A stretch of 50,967 bases of DNA from Facilibium subflavum (GTDB lineage Bacteria > Pseudomonadota > Gammaproteobacteria > Francisellales > Francisellaceae): assembly GCF_003574485.1 (NCBI RefSeq), contig NZ_QLIT01000002.1, positions 1 to 50,967 of the forward strand, read 5' to 3'. Shown in pieces: positions 9,649 to 19,340 of this stretch. The position numbers were made by a program, and so were the translations under genes. The notes under the pieces were generated by a model. The model searched no databases, was not told where the DNA came from, and saw only the letters and a list, made by a program, of their open reading frames with translations. Numbering within the stretch: the first letter of the stretch is position 1; each line of letters begins with the position of its first letter.

Positions 9649-10395
9649 ATGAAGTTTTCTTTTTCTCAATCAAAGCATCCAGTGACACAAAAGCTTGCAA
9701 GATTGATGCAGCAAAAACAAAGTAATTTAGCACTCTCAGCAGATGTAACAACAGCCAAAGCATTGATGGATTTGGCAACAAGTGTCGCTGATGATATCGT
9801 TATATTAAAAACACACATCGATATCATTACCGATTTTACGCCAGATTTAACAAAATGTTTAAGGCAGCTGGCGGATGAAAAAGGTTTTTTGCTATTTGAG
9901 GATCGTAAGTTTGCCGATATTGGTAATACGGTGTTACATCAAGTCAAAGATGGGGTCTACCATATTGCAAGTTGGGCAGATATTATTAATGCGCATTTAT
10001 TGCCGGGGCTAGGGATTATTGATGGGCTTAAAGCAGGTTGTAATGGGCGTGATATTGGTTTGCTGCTGCTAGCTCAGATGAGTAGCAAACAAAATCTATT
10101 TACAAAAAGCTATACCGATATCACCGTGCAACAAGCCCATAAAAATAAAGACTTTGTTATGGGTTTTATTGCTCAGGAAAAACTCAGTGAAGATGATGAT
10201 CTGGTGACGATGACACCAGGGGTGAGCTTTCATGATAAAGGCGATGCGTTAGGGCAAAATTATCACACCCCTGAGTATGTGTTAAAGGAGAAAAAATCAG
10301 ATATTGTTATTGTTGGACGTGGTATTTATGCTGCTGAGAATCCTAGAAGAACTGCACAGGAATATCGGCAAAAATCATGGAAGTATTTGCACTAA
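9649..10395 (+). CDS. pyrF: Orotidine 5'-phosphate decarboxylase, eukaryote-type
   Basis: Last step of de novo UMP synthesis: decarboxylates OMP to UMP. The product from the ATG at 9649 is 248 residues. The catalytic K-D-x-x-D array is intact: D32 (LSADVT), K54 (LKTHID), and D85/K87/D90 within FEDRKFADIGNT. The blocks FEDRKFADIGNTV, IASWADIINAH, MTPGVSFHDKGDALGQ and DIVIVGRGI resemble yeast URA3 and the C-terminal domain of animal UMP synthase far more than E. coli PyrF. A strong promoter just upstream supports this start. It sits alone between a divergent FUSC gene and a defence pair, not with other pyr genes. Confidence 0.93.
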   Translation: MKFSFSQSKHPVTQKLARLMQQKQSNLALSADVTTAKALMDLATSVADDIVILKTHIDIITDFTPDLTKCLRQLADEKGFLLFEDRKFADIGNTVLHQVKDGVYHIASWADIINAHLLPGLGIIDGLKAGCNGRDIGLLLLAQMSSKQNLFTKSYTDITVQQAHKNKDFVMGFIAQEKLSEDDDLVTMTPGVSFHDKGDALGQNYHTPEYVLKEKKSDIVIVGRGIYAAENPRRTAQEYRQKSWKYLH

Positions 10396-10497
10396 ATTAA
10401 TTTTTGTTTTCTTTTTATTCAAATTAGTGACTTATATTGATTTAAGTGCTATATTTGGCATTATTTGTTAAATATGCTCCTTAAATAGGTTGACAAT

Positions 10498-11766
10498 ATG
10501 CTTGTTGAGTTTTCTGTTAAAAACTTTAAATCAATTAAAGAAGAAATCAAGTTCAGTCTAGTTGCAGACAATGGTAAAGAACTTTATAAAGAAAATGTTA
10601 TGGAAGCTTCAGCATCAGAAGGAGGAAAAAGGATTCCTTTAATAAAATCAGCTGCACTTTACGGTCCAAATGCTGGGGGAAAAACAAATATTATTAAAGC
10701 ATTAGCGGCTATGCGACAGATTGTAATGACTTCTGCTCAAGAATTCAGAAAGTTGCCTATTGTGCCATTCAAGCTCAGTAAATCCACTTTAAATTTACCA
10801 ACTGAATTTGAGGTTATTATTATTTTTGAAGGTGTTCGTTATCAGTATGGGTTTTCCGCTACTTTGGAGAAGGTTTATGATGAATGGTTGTTTGCCTTTC
10901 CCAAAGGACGAGTGCAAACATGGTTTGAAAGAACTTGGAATGATAAGTCAGGGAAATATGATTATTATTTTGGTGATAAGCTTACTGGAGATAAGGATGT
11001 TTGGCGAAGAGCTACTCGAGATAATGCATTATTTCTATCAACGGCAATACAGCTTAATAGTGAAAAACTTAAACCTGTTTTTGATTGGTTTTCAAATAAG
11101 TTACATATTGCTGGTGTGAATACTCATAACAGTTGGGGTTATGACTTTACACTGGGTTTATGTAAAAAAGACCGGAGCAAAGAAGAAATTTTAAACTTTT
11201 TAAAAGCTGCAGATTTTAGTATCACAGATGTTAAAGTACAAGAAGAGGATATGGTGAAAAGTTTTTCAACTGCTGTCCCAGAACATGTACGAGCCTTTTT
11301 AGAGCAGGAACTTCCCAATACACACTCAAGAATACTGACATTTCACCCTTCAGACAAAGGGGATATGGTAGAGCTTGATTATAAGGATGAATCTCATGGT
11401 ACGCAAAAGATGTTTAGATTTTCGGGGCCATGGTTAGATAGTTTGCAAAAAGGGCATGTCCTTGTTGTTGATGAGCTAAACAATAACCTACACCCAGTAT
11501 TGGTTCAATTTTTAGTACAGCTTTTCCATAATGAGAAAATGAATCAAAACCATGCTCAGCTTGTATTTTCTACGCACGAAACATCTATACTTAATCAGGA
11601 TATATTTCGTCGTGACCAAATTTGGTTCTGTGAACAGCGAGATAAACAAGGTACAAGCTTATACCCTTTAACAGACTTTAGTCCTCGAAAAGGGGTGGAT
11701 AATTTGGAGCGAGCTTACCTGTCTGGTAGATATGGTGCTTTACCTTTTGTTCACGAGCTTAAGTGA
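10498..11766 (+). CDS. RloA/AbiLi-type AAA ATPase, probable phage defence
   Basis: A 422-residue SMC/ABC-like ATPase of the OLD/RloA type. N-terminal motif VEFSVKNFKSIKE is typical. Walker A GPNAGGKTN is at 56-64, an ABC-signature-like SHGTQK at about 299-304, Walker B VLVVDE ending at D325-E326, and a switch histidine in FSTHE near 358-362. The next gene, 18 nt downstream, is an RloB-like protein, and this pairing defines RloAB, also seen in the lactococcal AbiL abortive-infection system. The biochemical action on phage is not something I can infer. Start ATG preceded by AGGT. It is bracketed by unrelated housekeeping genes, which suggests an acquired cassette. Confidence 0.85.
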   Translation: MLVEFSVKNFKSIKEEIKFSLVADNGKELYKENVMEASASEGGKRIPLIKSAALYGPNAGGKTNIIKALAAMRQIVMTSAQEFRKLPIVPFKLSKSTLNLPTEFEVIIIFEGVRYQYGFSATLEKVYDEWLFAFPKGRVQTWFERTWNDKSGKYDYYFGDKLTGDKDVWRRATRDNALFLSTAIQLNSEKLKPVFDWFSNKLHIAGVNTHNSWGYDFTLGLCKKDRSKEEILNFLKAADFSITDVKVQEEDMVKSFSTAVPEHVRAFLEQELPNTHSRILTFHPSDKGDMVELDYKDESHGTQKMFRFSGPWLDSLQKGHVLVVDELNNNLHPVLVQFLVQLFHNEKMNQNHAQLVFSTHETSILNQDIFRRDQIWFCEQRDKQGTSLYPLTDFSPRKGVDNLERAYLSGRYGALPFVHELK

Positions 11767-11784
11767 GCTTAAGGAGAAGATTTA

Positions 11785-12426
11785 ATGCAAAGAAGGAGGA
11801 AACCAAAGCAGGGGAATGCACTTAGGCGGCAAAAGCGTAAATATGAACCTTATGATCGTGTATTAATTATTTGTGAAGGTGAAAAAACAGAACCAGGCTA
11901 TTTTCAGGAGCTATGTGAGCACTACAGGTTAAGCACAGCAAATATAAAGGTTATGCCTTCTGATGGCTCGGATCCGATGTCTGTGGTGAAAAATGCAAAA
12001 AAATCTCAGAAACAAGAAGAGAAGCGAGGGGAAAAATATGATCGGATTTATTGTGTTTTTGACCGGGATGAACATACTAATTTTAATGATGCATTAAATA
12101 ATATTAAGCAGAAGGAACTTAATTCTGCTATATCATACCCTTGTTTTGAATACTGGGTGTTGTTACATTTCATATATTGTCGCAGCCCATTTGAAAGAAC
12201 GCAAAATAAAACAGCGGCTCAACAATGTGAGTCAGTGCTTAGAAAGGAGTTACCTGATTATCAAAAAGGAATGAAAGGACTATTTAAAAATTTATATTAT
12301 AGGGTTGAAGTTGCGAAGAAAAATGCTGAAAAATCTTTAAGAGATGCTGAGAAGACGGGTGATAAGAATCCGTCTACAGAAGTTCATAAACTGGTTACTT
12401 ATTTGCAGACTTTAAAAAATAAGTAA
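11785..12426 (+). CDS. RloB/AbiLii-like protein with TOPRIM-like motifs
   Basis: Partner of the upstream ATPase, 213 residues, the usual RloB size. The basic N-terminus (RRRKPKQGNALRRQKRK) is followed by ICEGEKTEPGYF (residues 29-40) and VFDRDEH (91-97). The acidic Glu and D-x-D spacing resembles a TOPRIM nuclease site, and the conserved SYPCFEYWVLLHF block typifies RloB. Nuclease activity is inference. An AAGGAG ribosome-binding site lies 9 nt before the ATG. The 3' end is 6 nt from the convergent flippase gene, so the cassette ends abruptly against it. Confidence 0.82.
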   Translation: MQRRRKPKQGNALRRQKRKYEPYDRVLIICEGEKTEPGYFQELCEHYRLSTANIKVMPSDGSDPMSVVKNAKKSQKQEEKRGEKYDRIYCVFDRDEHTNFNDALNNIKQKELNSAISYPCFEYWVLLHFIYCRSPFERTQNKTAAQQCESVLRKELPDYQKGMKGLFKNLYYRVEVAKKNAEKSLRDAEKTGDKNPSTEVHKLVTYLQTLKNK

Positions 12427-12431
12427 CCAAA

Positions 12432-13721
12432 CTAGGTTTTAATGGATCTTTTGCGAACAAACACTGTCGGATTAATCCGTAGTCTTTTCACCACAATAAC
12501 CAATAGATAAATATTCCAAAATGCCATGGCAATGCTTGAGGCAATTGCAACGCCATAGGCATGCCAATAAAAAATAAACCAGATACCTAATACAATGTTA
12601 ATACTTAACGCAATATAGAACACACGGCAGGTGATTTTCTCAAACCCAGCCATATTCAAAATGGTAAAAACACTGCCGCATAAAATGTTAATACTTTGAC
12701 CAATCATTAAGATGCAAAATAGATAATAGGCCTGTGTATAAGCCTCTCCATAAAGCTGTGTGATCCAATATCCGCCAATAACTAAAGCAAGCATGCCAAG
12801 CATTGATAGCGAAAAAACGATTCGCGTATAACCGGTAATTTTGTGTTGAAAGTCTTCATGTGATAAGTGTTTATAATCATTGGCAACTTGTGCCATGATA
12901 TTCGCACTTACTGCATTTAAGACAAAAACGACCAAAGCGCTTAGCTGTAAAGCTACGGCATAATAGGCAATGTTTTCATCAGTGGAGAAAATTTTTAATA
13001 ATACAATATCAATTTGGCTTAGTAGCAAATTTCCCCATTTTAATAACATAAAGGCCAGGTTACTGCCGTGGGGTTTTTTTGCATCAAAGCCATAATGGCA
13101 GCTTACTTTAAACCAAAGTAGCAGCATATAACTGAAGATGACAATAAAGATAAGACCGACAAGACTTATTGGGTAATTAAGCTTTAGAAAAAAGAACACA
13201 GCGATGATAATCAGCATGCAAAGACGCATAAAAAGTTGAATTAAATTGGCATAGACAACTTTACGGTTAGCAATATAAAAAGACTGCAATAGATTGGCCA
13301 TAAAAAAGGGTAGTGCAAATAAAAAGGAAAAGACTTCAATAAAACTGACATAGGGGTTGATGAAGTATAAATAACCCACTAATGCAAGGATCGCAAGAAG
13401 AAGTAAACTTATCCCTTTTCGCCAGAACCAGTTATGGTAGGTAAATACCTCCACAGCCCTTTTCTGGCCTTTTTTATCTGACCAGCCCCAGTTTCTTGCT
13501 AAAATCCCATCAGCACCCAGTGTGGCGATAACAGCGCAAATGGTGGCGGCGGTAACACCAAACATATACTGACCATATTCATTTACGGCGAAAAAACGTG
13601 CTAACAGTATTGCCGAGGCAAAAGCACTTAATTGACCAAGCGCTTGCACAAACATGGTGATGAGAGATTTTGTTAAGATTTCATTATGTAAAATACGCTT
13701 GATCAAAGGCCACCTTGGCAA
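12432..13721 (-). CDS. Wzx-like oligosaccharide flippase (MATE/MVF superfamily)
   Basis: Polytopic inner-membrane protein of 429 residues with about 12 hydrophobic helices and short charged loops. It fits lipid-linked oligosaccharide flippases that move O-antigen or capsule repeat units to the periplasmic face. The N-terminal LGQLSAFASAILLARFFAVN and following EYGQYMFGVTAA resemble the polysaccharide-biosynthesis flippase start. No glycosyltransferases flank it, so it is an orphan here and its substrate is unknown. It converges on the RloB gene. Confidence 0.78.
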   Translation of the reverse strand: MPRWPLIKRILHNEILTKSLITMFVQALGQLSAFASAILLARFFAVNEYGQYMFGVTAATICAVIATLGADGILARNWGWSDKKGQKRAVEVFTYHNWFWRKGISLLLLAILALVGYLYFINPYVSFIEVFSFLFALPFFMANLLQSFYIANRKVVYANLIQLFMRLCMLIIIAVFFFLKLNYPISLVGLIFIVIFSYMLLLWFKVSCHYGFDAKKPHGSNLAFMLLKWGNLLLSQIDIVLLKIFSTDENIAYYAVALQLSALVVFVLNAVSANIMAQVANDYKHLSHEDFQHKITGYTRIVFSLSMLGMLALVIGGYWITQLYGEAYTQAYYLFCILMIGQSINILCGSVFTILNMAGFEKITCRVFYIALSINIVLGIWFIFYWHAYGVAIASSIAMAFWNIYLLVIVVKRLRINPTVFVRKRSIKT

Positions 13722-13786
13722 GTTTGCTTTTATACTGGCAGAGATTTTAGCACAGATTGATCTGTGTAAAATAGTTTGGAGTCATA

Positions 13787-14104
13787 TTAAATGCAGCGCT
13801 TTGGCTTTGGAAGTCCTGCAATTCTTGCTGCTTGTACGGCAGGGGAGACAGGAAAAAGCGTTTGCAGATATAAACTATTACCAACTTTATCACCGTATTT
13901 TTCTTTTAAACTTTTAACAAGCAGGCGGATTGCAGGTGCGCTTTGGTGTATTTGATAATAGTCACGTAAAAATAAAATAATGCGCCAGTGATCTTGTGAA
14001 AGCGTGATATTTTCATCTTGTGCCAATTGTGTTGCAATGGTTTCAGACCAGTTGTTAAAATCTTTTAAAAAACCGTCTTGGTCATAGAGGTTACTATTTG
14101 TCAT
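13787..14104 (-). CDS. tusE: TusE/DsrC-family sulfur carrier protein
   Basis: Cytoplasmic sulfur relay protein that passes persulfide sulfur to MnmA for 2-thiouridine formation at tRNA wobble positions. The product from ATG 14104 is 105 residues. Family motifs are the N-terminal YDQDGFLKDFNNWSE, LSQDHWRIILFLRDYY, SPAVQAARIAGLPKPK and the penultimate catalytic cysteine in KRCI. An upstream in-frame TTG (14128) adds eight residues and is less likely. TusBCD partners are not in the window. DsrC of sulfite reductase is the alternative, but no dsr genes are nearby. Confidence 0.9.
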   Translation of the reverse strand: MTNSNLYDQDGFLKDFNNWSETIATQLAQDENITLSQDHWRIILFLRDYYQIHQSAPAIRLLVKSLKEKYGDKVGNSLYLQTLFPVSPAVQAARIAGLPKPKRCI

Positions 14105-14305
14105 TATCGTTAGACCATAGAAGGGCAATAGTTTTTGAATAATTTATTATGCCATAAAAATTATGATTACCACCAATGCTTTTATCGCTTTAATAGTATT
14201 GATACAGTGAGTTTCCCGTAATGTATAAAACTCAAAGGGAAAGGGTTAATTTAAAGGCTAAAAAAAGACAAACTTAAAAATTTTTGTTGGCATGTTAATG
14301 TTTTG

Positions 14306-14333
14306 TTGTTATCTTAGATCTGGTTAATATTAT
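14306..14333 (+). promoter_or_regulatory. Candidate promoter of the LysE-type exporter
   Basis: TTGTTA (14306-14311) and TATTAT (14328-14333) with 16-nt spacing lie 60 nt before the ATG at 14393. The rest of the 288-nt tusE/lysE divergent region holds no gene I recognise and only AT-rich sequence. Confidence 0.35.
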
Positions 14334-14392
14334 ACCACTTGTAAATCGTTTTTCAGGCGGTATGTGCAATTTTCTATTAATGAGGGTTTAGA

Positions 14393-14995
14393 ATGACATT
14401 TTTGCTTGCTTTGGTTTTTTATTGTGTTTCAACAACCGCAACGCCAGGGCCTAATAATTTTATGATTATGCTATCAAGTCTGCGTTTTGGTATTATGCGT
14501 TCACTGCCGCATTTTTTAGGCATCTGCTTTGGTTTTCCTATCATGGTTATTGCTGTAGGCATGGGCCTTAAGAGTGTTTTTGATCATTATCCGGTGATTC
14601 ATACCATCATTAAATACTTGGGGGCAATTTATATGCTGTATCTGGCGGTTTCAATTATATTTGCCAGCACAAAGCTTGATGATCAAAATGAAAAACAAGC
14701 CAAGCCGCTAAGCTTTATTAATGCCGTGTTGTTTCAATGGGTAAATCCCAAAGCATGGGTCATGGCAATCGCTGCAATTGCTACTTATACCCAAGGGCAA
14801 AATCATCTGTTTTTACAGGTTGTGATTATTGCTTTTGTCTTTTTTATTGTCACTTTTCCAAGCATTGGATTTTGGCTTGTCAGTGGAAAATTTATTAAAA
14901 AATTCGTGCACAATCAAACCGCATTGCGATTATTTAATGTAGCGATGGGTATTTTATTAATTGCCTCAATTGCTTTATTGATATTTGATGTGTAA
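14393..14995 (+). CDS. LysE/RhtB-family amino-acid exporter
   Basis: Inner-membrane exporter of 200 residues with about six hydrophobic helices. The family signature TPGPNNFMIM lies at residues 17-26 and a second conserved block FQWVNPKAWVMAI near the middle. Members export amino acids such as cysteine, homoserine lactone or threonine; the TPGPNN form is common in the cysteine/O-acetylserine exporter branch, but substrate is uncertain. The ATG is preceded by GAGGG. It converges on tilS with a 19-nt gap. Confidence 0.88.
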   Translation: MTFLLALVFYCVSTTATPGPNNFMIMLSSLRFGIMRSLPHFLGICFGFPIMVIAVGMGLKSVFDHYPVIHTIIKYLGAIYMLYLAVSIIFASTKLDDQNEKQAKPLSFINAVLFQWVNPKAWVMAIAAIATYTQGQNHLFLQVVIIAFVFFIVTFPSIGFWLVSGKFIKKFVHNQTALRLFNVAMGILLIASIALLIFDV

Positions 14996-15014
14996 CCATC
15001 TGACCAGTGTGAAT

Positions 15015-16271
15015 CTATTTTGAAGATAAAAATTCAGGGCAGACAAAAAAAGGGTAAACAGCGACAATGTCATCTGGCTTTGCTTTTTGACAAATAATAA
15101 TGGCTTTTTGCCGTTTGTTTGCGGAGATATCAAGCTCCTGAAATAGAATTTTTAATTTTTGTTTATGCTGTCTTTTAGGATAGCGACAGCGATCACCGGG
15201 TTGGCGTTGGCGAAATATAAGCTTCGTTGTTTTCACATCAAAATTAAGTGAATGTATATTTAGCCAATCAATGATTGTTTTTGTATCAGGCTGTGTTAAA
15301 TCTGTTTTAGCAGTTAAAAGATTATTTCCATTGATTTTCGTTGCCAAAAGGCGCTTGTTTTGAATGGCGAATTGCCAGTGAGAAAGCCTATAGCACCAAT
15401 TAGCACAGGCATTTTCAACACCTTGAAGGATTTGTTGTAATTGACGGTGGTGATATTGCTGATCTAAAATATTGTTTAACCAGTGCTGAATGAGGTGTTT
15501 TTGCTGCAGCTTCGAGAAATTTTTTAAACGTGAAAGTGCTAAAGTGTATTTGTTTTCATCAAAAAGTGTGTGAAGTTCTTTTTGTAGATAGTGATCCAAT
15601 AAGCTTTGAGCTTCTTGACACCACATGGTACTTCTGGATAAAAGGGCGCTGGCATTTTGTTGAATACCTTCAAGTTCAGGTAGGATCTTATGACGGATGG
15701 CATTGCGGCGCAGATCCACACAGTTATTGCTCTCATCTTCAATCCAATCAATCGCATGTTTTCTGCAGTATTGTTGTAATTGTTTTTTTGTGTAATCTAA
15801 TAAAGGACGGATAAGATGCCCTTTGGCAAAGGGTTGGTCGGGTTTAATGCCTGATAACCCCATGATGCCACTGCCGCGTAAAGCATTTAATAAGAAAGTT
15901 TCAGCCTGATCTTGTTGGTGGTGTGCAGTAAAAAGGATGCTATTAGGGTGTGTTGTTAACTTATCAGTAAAAAAAGCAAAACGCTGCTCTCGTGCCCATG
16001 CTTCAATATTACGCAGCTTATCTGGTGGCTGTAGTTGAATACTTTCAAAGTTTATGCCATAAGATTTAGCCTGTTGCTGACAGTGTTGTTGCCAGGTGTT
16101 GGCATGTATGCTTAAACCATGATTGATATGTAAAGCAGTAATATTGATGTCAAGATAGCTGCAAAGATGTAAAAGTGCACTTGAGTCAACACCGCCGCTA
16201 AAGCCAACAAAGATATGTTGCACCTGATATAGGTCAACCCATTGTTGTAATATTTTGCTATCTGGCATCAT
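15015..16271 (-). CDS. tilS: tRNA(Ile)-lysidine synthase
   Basis: Modifies C34 of the CAU-anticodon tRNA(Ile) to lysidine using ATP and lysine, changing decoding from AUG to AUA. The protein is 418 residues. The N-terminal PP-loop ATP-binding motif SGGVDSS is at residues 25-31, followed by conserved FTAHHQQDQAETFLL and RPLL segments. The C-terminal domain contains the FRQRQPGDRCR motif typical of long TilS proteins. It lies 5 nt after serA as the last gene of the leftward lgt-thyA-serA-tilS run. Confidence 0.96.
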   Translation of the reverse strand: MMPDSKILQQWVDLYQVQHIFVGFSGGVDSSALLHLCSYLDINITALHINHGLSIHANTWQQHCQQQAKSYGINFESIQLQPPDKLRNIEAWAREQRFAFFTDKLTTHPNSILFTAHHQQDQAETFLLNALRGSGIMGLSGIKPDQPFAKGHLIRPLLDYTKKQLQQYCRKHAIDWIEDESNNCVDLRRNAIRHKILPELEGIQQNASALLSRSTMWCQEAQSLLDHYLQKELHTLFDENKYTLALSRLKNFSKLQQKHLIQHWLNNILDQQYHHRQLQQILQGVENACANWCYRLSHWQFAIQNKRLLATKINGNNLLTAKTDLTQPDTKTIIDWLNIHSLNFDVKTTKLIFRQRQPGDRCRYPKRQHKQKLKILFQELDISANKRQKAIIICQKAKPDDIVAVYPFFVCPEFLSSK

Positions 16272-16276
16272 ATTTT

Positions 16277-17521
16277 TTAAAATAAAATCCTGGCACGGAT
16301 TGTGCCATCAATTGATTTAAGCTTTTTTATCAAAGTGCTGGAGTCATGCTGATCACTATTAATATCAACAACAACATAGCCAATCTCACCTAGCGTTCTT
16401 AAAAACTGGCCTTCTACATTAACATTTAAGTCAGAAAATATGCGGTTAATTGCACGCATCACCCCTGGTTGGTTATGATGGATGTGCAGGATTCTATGGA
16501 TATTCTCTTCAGCAATCGTTGGCAGGGAAATCTCTGGAAAATTGACAGCTGACAGGGTTGAGCCATTATCGCTGTATTTTATGAGCTTATGCGCAACTTC
16601 AAGCGCGATATTTTCCTGTGCCTCTTGTGTGCTGCCACCAATGTGCGGTGTTAAAAATACATTATCAAAATCAACCAATGGGCTATTAAAAGGCTCATCA
16701 TTACTTGAGGGTTCCTCAGGAAACACATCAATCCCGGCGCCTTTAAGCTTTCCTGTGCGAAGTGTCTGGCATAATGCATTAATGTCAACAACATGACCAC
16801 GAGAAGCATTGATTAATACGCTGTTGGCTTTCATCATCTCAAGCTGTGGTGTTGTAATGAGGTTACGGGTAAGTGGTGTATCAGGAACGTGCAGTGTTAC
16901 AATATCAGATTGCTTTAACAATGCTTTAAGACTGCTTAGCTGTCTTGCATTGCCTAAAGGCAGTTTGTTATCAATGTCATAATAAACAATATTAAGTCCT
17001 AAACTTTCTGCTAAGACACTGACTTGAGAGCCAATGTGGCCATAACCGACAATACCCAGCGTTTTCCCACGAACTTCATGAGCGCCTTGGGCTGATTTTT
17101 GCCATTGTTTTTGGTGCATCTGCTGGTTTTTATCAATAACATTGCGAAACAATAAGATCATTTGTCCAATGACAAGCTCTGCAACACTTCTTGTATTTGA
17201 AAAAGGGGCGTTAAATACGGGGATGCCCAGTTTTTGTGCTACTGGCAAATCGACTTGGTTGGTGCCAATACAAAAGCAGCCAATAGCGCTGATATGTGGG
17301 CTTTCTTGCAAAACATGTTGATTTAGCTGCGTGCGCGATCGCACACCGACGATTTTAACTTTTTTTAGTTTTTCGATCAGTGATTTATCATCAAGTGCAT
17401 GGTGTAAGGTTTCAATATTTGTGTAACCTGCATCAATAAAGGTTTGTTTTGCTTTTGCATGAATGCCTTCAAGTAGCAGAATTTTAAGTTGTTTTTTGTC
17501 AACAGAGGTTGTAATTGTCAT
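16277..17521 (-). CDS. serA: D-3-phosphoglycerate dehydrogenase
   Basis: First committed step of serine synthesis: NAD-dependent oxidation of 3-phosphoglycerate. At 414 residues it matches the E. coli-type short SerA with a C-terminal ACT regulatory domain. Visible are the Rossmann motif [11 protein letters not shown], the catalytic Arg in NASRGHVVD, Glu in the FPEEP region, His in TPHIGGST, and a C-terminal ACT-like segment around [17 protein letters not shown], consistent with feedback by serine. The start overlaps the thyA stop by 4 nt (ATGA), indicating coupling. Confidence 0.96.
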   Translation of the reverse strand: MTITTSVDKKQLKILLLEGIHAKAKQTFIDAGYTNIETLHHALDDKSLIEKLKKVKIVGVRSRTQLNQHVLQESPHISAIGCFCIGTNQVDLPVAQKLGIPVFNAPFSNTRSVAELVIGQMILLFRNVIDKNQQMHQKQWQKSAQGAHEVRGKTLGIVGYGHIGSQVSVLAESLGLNIVYYDIDNKLPLGNARQLSSLKALLKQSDIVTLHVPDTPLTRNLITTPQLEMMKANSVLINASRGHVVDINALCQTLRTGKLKGAGIDVFPEEPSSNDEPFNSPLVDFDNVFLTPHIGGSTQEAQENIALEVAHKLIKYSDNGSTLSAVNFPEISLPTIAEENIHRILHIHHNQPGVMRAINRIFSDLNVNVEGQFLRTLGEIGYVVVDINSDQHDSSTLIKKLKSIDGTIRARILF

Positions 17522-18351
17522 ATGGCTACGGGTGCTTTAATTGCTTGATGGTGTTGGTAATTTAAAACGGCAAAGTCATCATATTGATAATCAAATATTG
17601 ATGCAGGTTTTCGTTTTATCTGAAGCGTTGGCAGGGGTAGTGGACTACGTGCTAATTGCTGTTGAATCTGTTGTTTGTGGTTACTGTAGATATGGCAGTC
17701 ACCACCTGACCAGATAAATTCACCAACCTCAAGATCTGTTTGTTGTGCCATTATGTGTGTTAGTAAGGCATAAGAGGCAATATTAAATGGCACACCTAAA
17801 AAAGCATCAGCTGAGCGCTGTGTCAGCATACATGAAAGCCTGTTATTGGCAACATAGAACTGAAAGAGCGTATGACAAGGTGGCAAGGCTGCTTTGCCAT
17901 TTTTTACGTTTTGTTGCGCTGAAATACGCTCATCAGGCAAGACTTCTGGATTCCAGCTTGAAACGATAATCCGTCGTGAGTCAGGTGTTGTCTTGATAAG
18001 CTCGATAGCAGCCTGGATCTGATCGATAGATTGGCCATTGCTGGTTTGCCATGAACGCCATTGTTTACCATAAATAGGGCCAAGATCACCATCTTCACAC
18101 GCCCACTCATTCCAGATACGCACACCATTGTTCGTCAGGTAATTATTATTGGTATCTCCCTTTAAAAACCACAAAAGTTCATGGATGACGCTTTTTAAGT
18201 GAATCTTCTTAGTTGTGACTAATGGAAAGCCATCTTGCAGATTAAAGCGCATTTGGTAACCAAAAATGCTTTTTGTACCTGTTCCGGTTCGATCTGATTT
18301 CTCAATGCCATATTGATCAATATAAGCTAAAAAATCTAAGTATTGTTGCAT
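17518..18351 (-). CDS. thyA: Thymidylate synthase
   Basis: Converts dUMP to dTMP with methylene-tetrahydrofolate. The 277-residue product has the catalytic cysteine C159 in [12 protein letters not shown], the dUMP phosphate-binding [12 protein letters not shown] block and the N-terminal [13 protein letters not shown]. It is about 13 residues longer than E. coli ThyA (264). An AAGGAG ribosome-binding site lies 5 nt upstream inside the 3' end of lgt, and the two genes overlap by 16 nt. Confidence 0.97.
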   Translation of the reverse strand: MQQYLDFLAYIDQYGIEKSDRTGTGTKSIFGYQMRFNLQDGFPLVTTKKIHLKSVIHELLWFLKGDTNNNYLTNNGVRIWNEWACEDGDLGPIYGKQWRSWQTSNGQSIDQIQAAIELIKTTPDSRRIIVSSWNPEVLPDERISAQQNVKNGKAALPPCHTLFQFYVANNRLSCMLTQRSADAFLGVPFNIASYALLTHIMAQQTDLEVGEFIWSGGDCHIYSNHKQQIQQQLARSPLPLPTLQIKRKPASIFDYQYDDFAVLNYQHHQAIKAPVAI

Positions 18352-19148
18352 GACAGCTCCTTGGTATTGCGTGTATGCATTGAAACATAAAGTAAAATAA
18401 GTAAGCCACTGATAATCATTGGCAATGATAATAGTTGTCCCATGGTCATCCAGTTAAATAGCATATAACCCATTTGTGGGTCTGGCTGGCGGAAAAACTC
18501 GGCGATAAATCGGAAAATACCATACCACAATAAAAACTGTGCTGAAATAAATAAACGTGGTCGCTGTTTTTTTGAGAGCACCCATAAAATGATAAATAAA
18601 CAGATACCTTCTAAAAAGAGCTCTAGCAGTTGGGAAGGATAGCGTGGCAGTGGACCTCCTGTAGGAAAAACCATGCCGATAGGTGAATCAGTCACTCGTC
18701 CCCATAGCTCGCCATTGATGAAATTTCCCAAACGTCCTGCACCAAGACCAATGGGCACCATTGGTGCTAAAAAATCTAAAACATCAAATACATTGCGCTT
18801 ATGCTTGCGACAAAACAGCATAATCGCAATAACAACACCGATAAGCCCACCGTGAAATGACATACCACCATCCCAGACTTGAAAGATGATCCAAGGGTGT
18901 GTAATAAAGTTTTTGAAATCATAAAAGAGCATATAGCCAACACGGCCACCAATAATAACACCTAATGCTGCATAGAAGATGACATCAGAGACCTGAGTTG
19001 AATTGATTGGGCTGTATGGTTTTTTGCAGCGTCTTAATGAAAGTGCCCAGGCGCTGGCAAAACCAATTAAATACATGATCCCATACCAATGCACTTTAAC
19101 CGGACCAATAGAAAAAGCAACCGGATCAATTTGTGGGTACATTAACAT
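18336..19148 (-). CDS. lgt: Prolipoprotein diacylglyceryl transferase
   Basis: Inner-membrane enzyme that attaches diacylglycerol to the lipobox cysteine of prolipoproteins, the first step of lipoprotein maturation. Several lipoproteins in this window (BamD, PilN, the PDC-domain protein) are predicted substrates. About seven membrane helices are visible, with the family blocks [20 protein letters not shown] and the signature [16 protein letters not shown]. The open frame extends to 19187. The start at 19148 ([16 protein letters not shown]) or 19142 aligns best with other Lgt proteins, and no start has a clear ribosome-binding site. First gene of the lgt-thyA-serA-tilS run. Confidence 0.95.
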   Translation of the reverse strand: MLMYPQIDPVAFSIGPVKVHWYGIMYLIGFASAWALSLRRCKKPYSPINSTQVSDVIFYAALGVIIGGRVGYMLFYDFKNFITHPWIIFQVWDGGMSFHGGLIGVVIAIMLFCRKHKRNVFDVLDFLAPMVPIGLGAGRLGNFINGELWGRVTDSPIGMVFPTGGPLPRYPSQLLELFLEGICLFIILWVLSKKQRPRLFISAQFLLWYGIFRFIAEFFRQPDPQMGYMLFNWMTMGQLLSLPMIISGLLILLYVSMHTRNTKELSCNNT

Positions 19149-19272
19149 AACAGGCTTAGCATATTGTTTTTTAAAGATGATAGACATTATAACGATAAGC
19201 CGTTATATAATCTATACCGCTTGTTGATCATTTTGCAGGTCCGATTTTTAAAATACCAGTTTAAAAACATGC

Positions 19273-19301
19273 TTCATTTATATCATATATCCCGTTATAA
19301 T
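19273..19301 (+). promoter_or_regulatory. Candidate fur promoter
   Basis: A perfect TATAAT at 19296-19301 lies 40 nt before the fur ATG, with a weak -35 (TTCATT, 19273-19278) at 17-nt spacing. I saw no convincing 19-bp Fur box over it. The region also contains the divergent lgt control signals. Confidence 0.45.
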
Positions 19302-19340
19302 GCTTTTTAACGCCACCATTGATAAGTGTTCTATAAAATC

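Noticed and set aside
10386-10436. Hairpin CACTAA...TTAGTG downstream of pyrF as a terminator
   Set aside because: Six-base stem with a long AT-rich loop and no U-tract after it.
10498-12426. Difference in ribosome-binding site strength as a marker of transferred genes
   Set aside because: Strong sites also occur before housekeeping genes (hutU, thyA, BCCT), so the contrast is not reliable.
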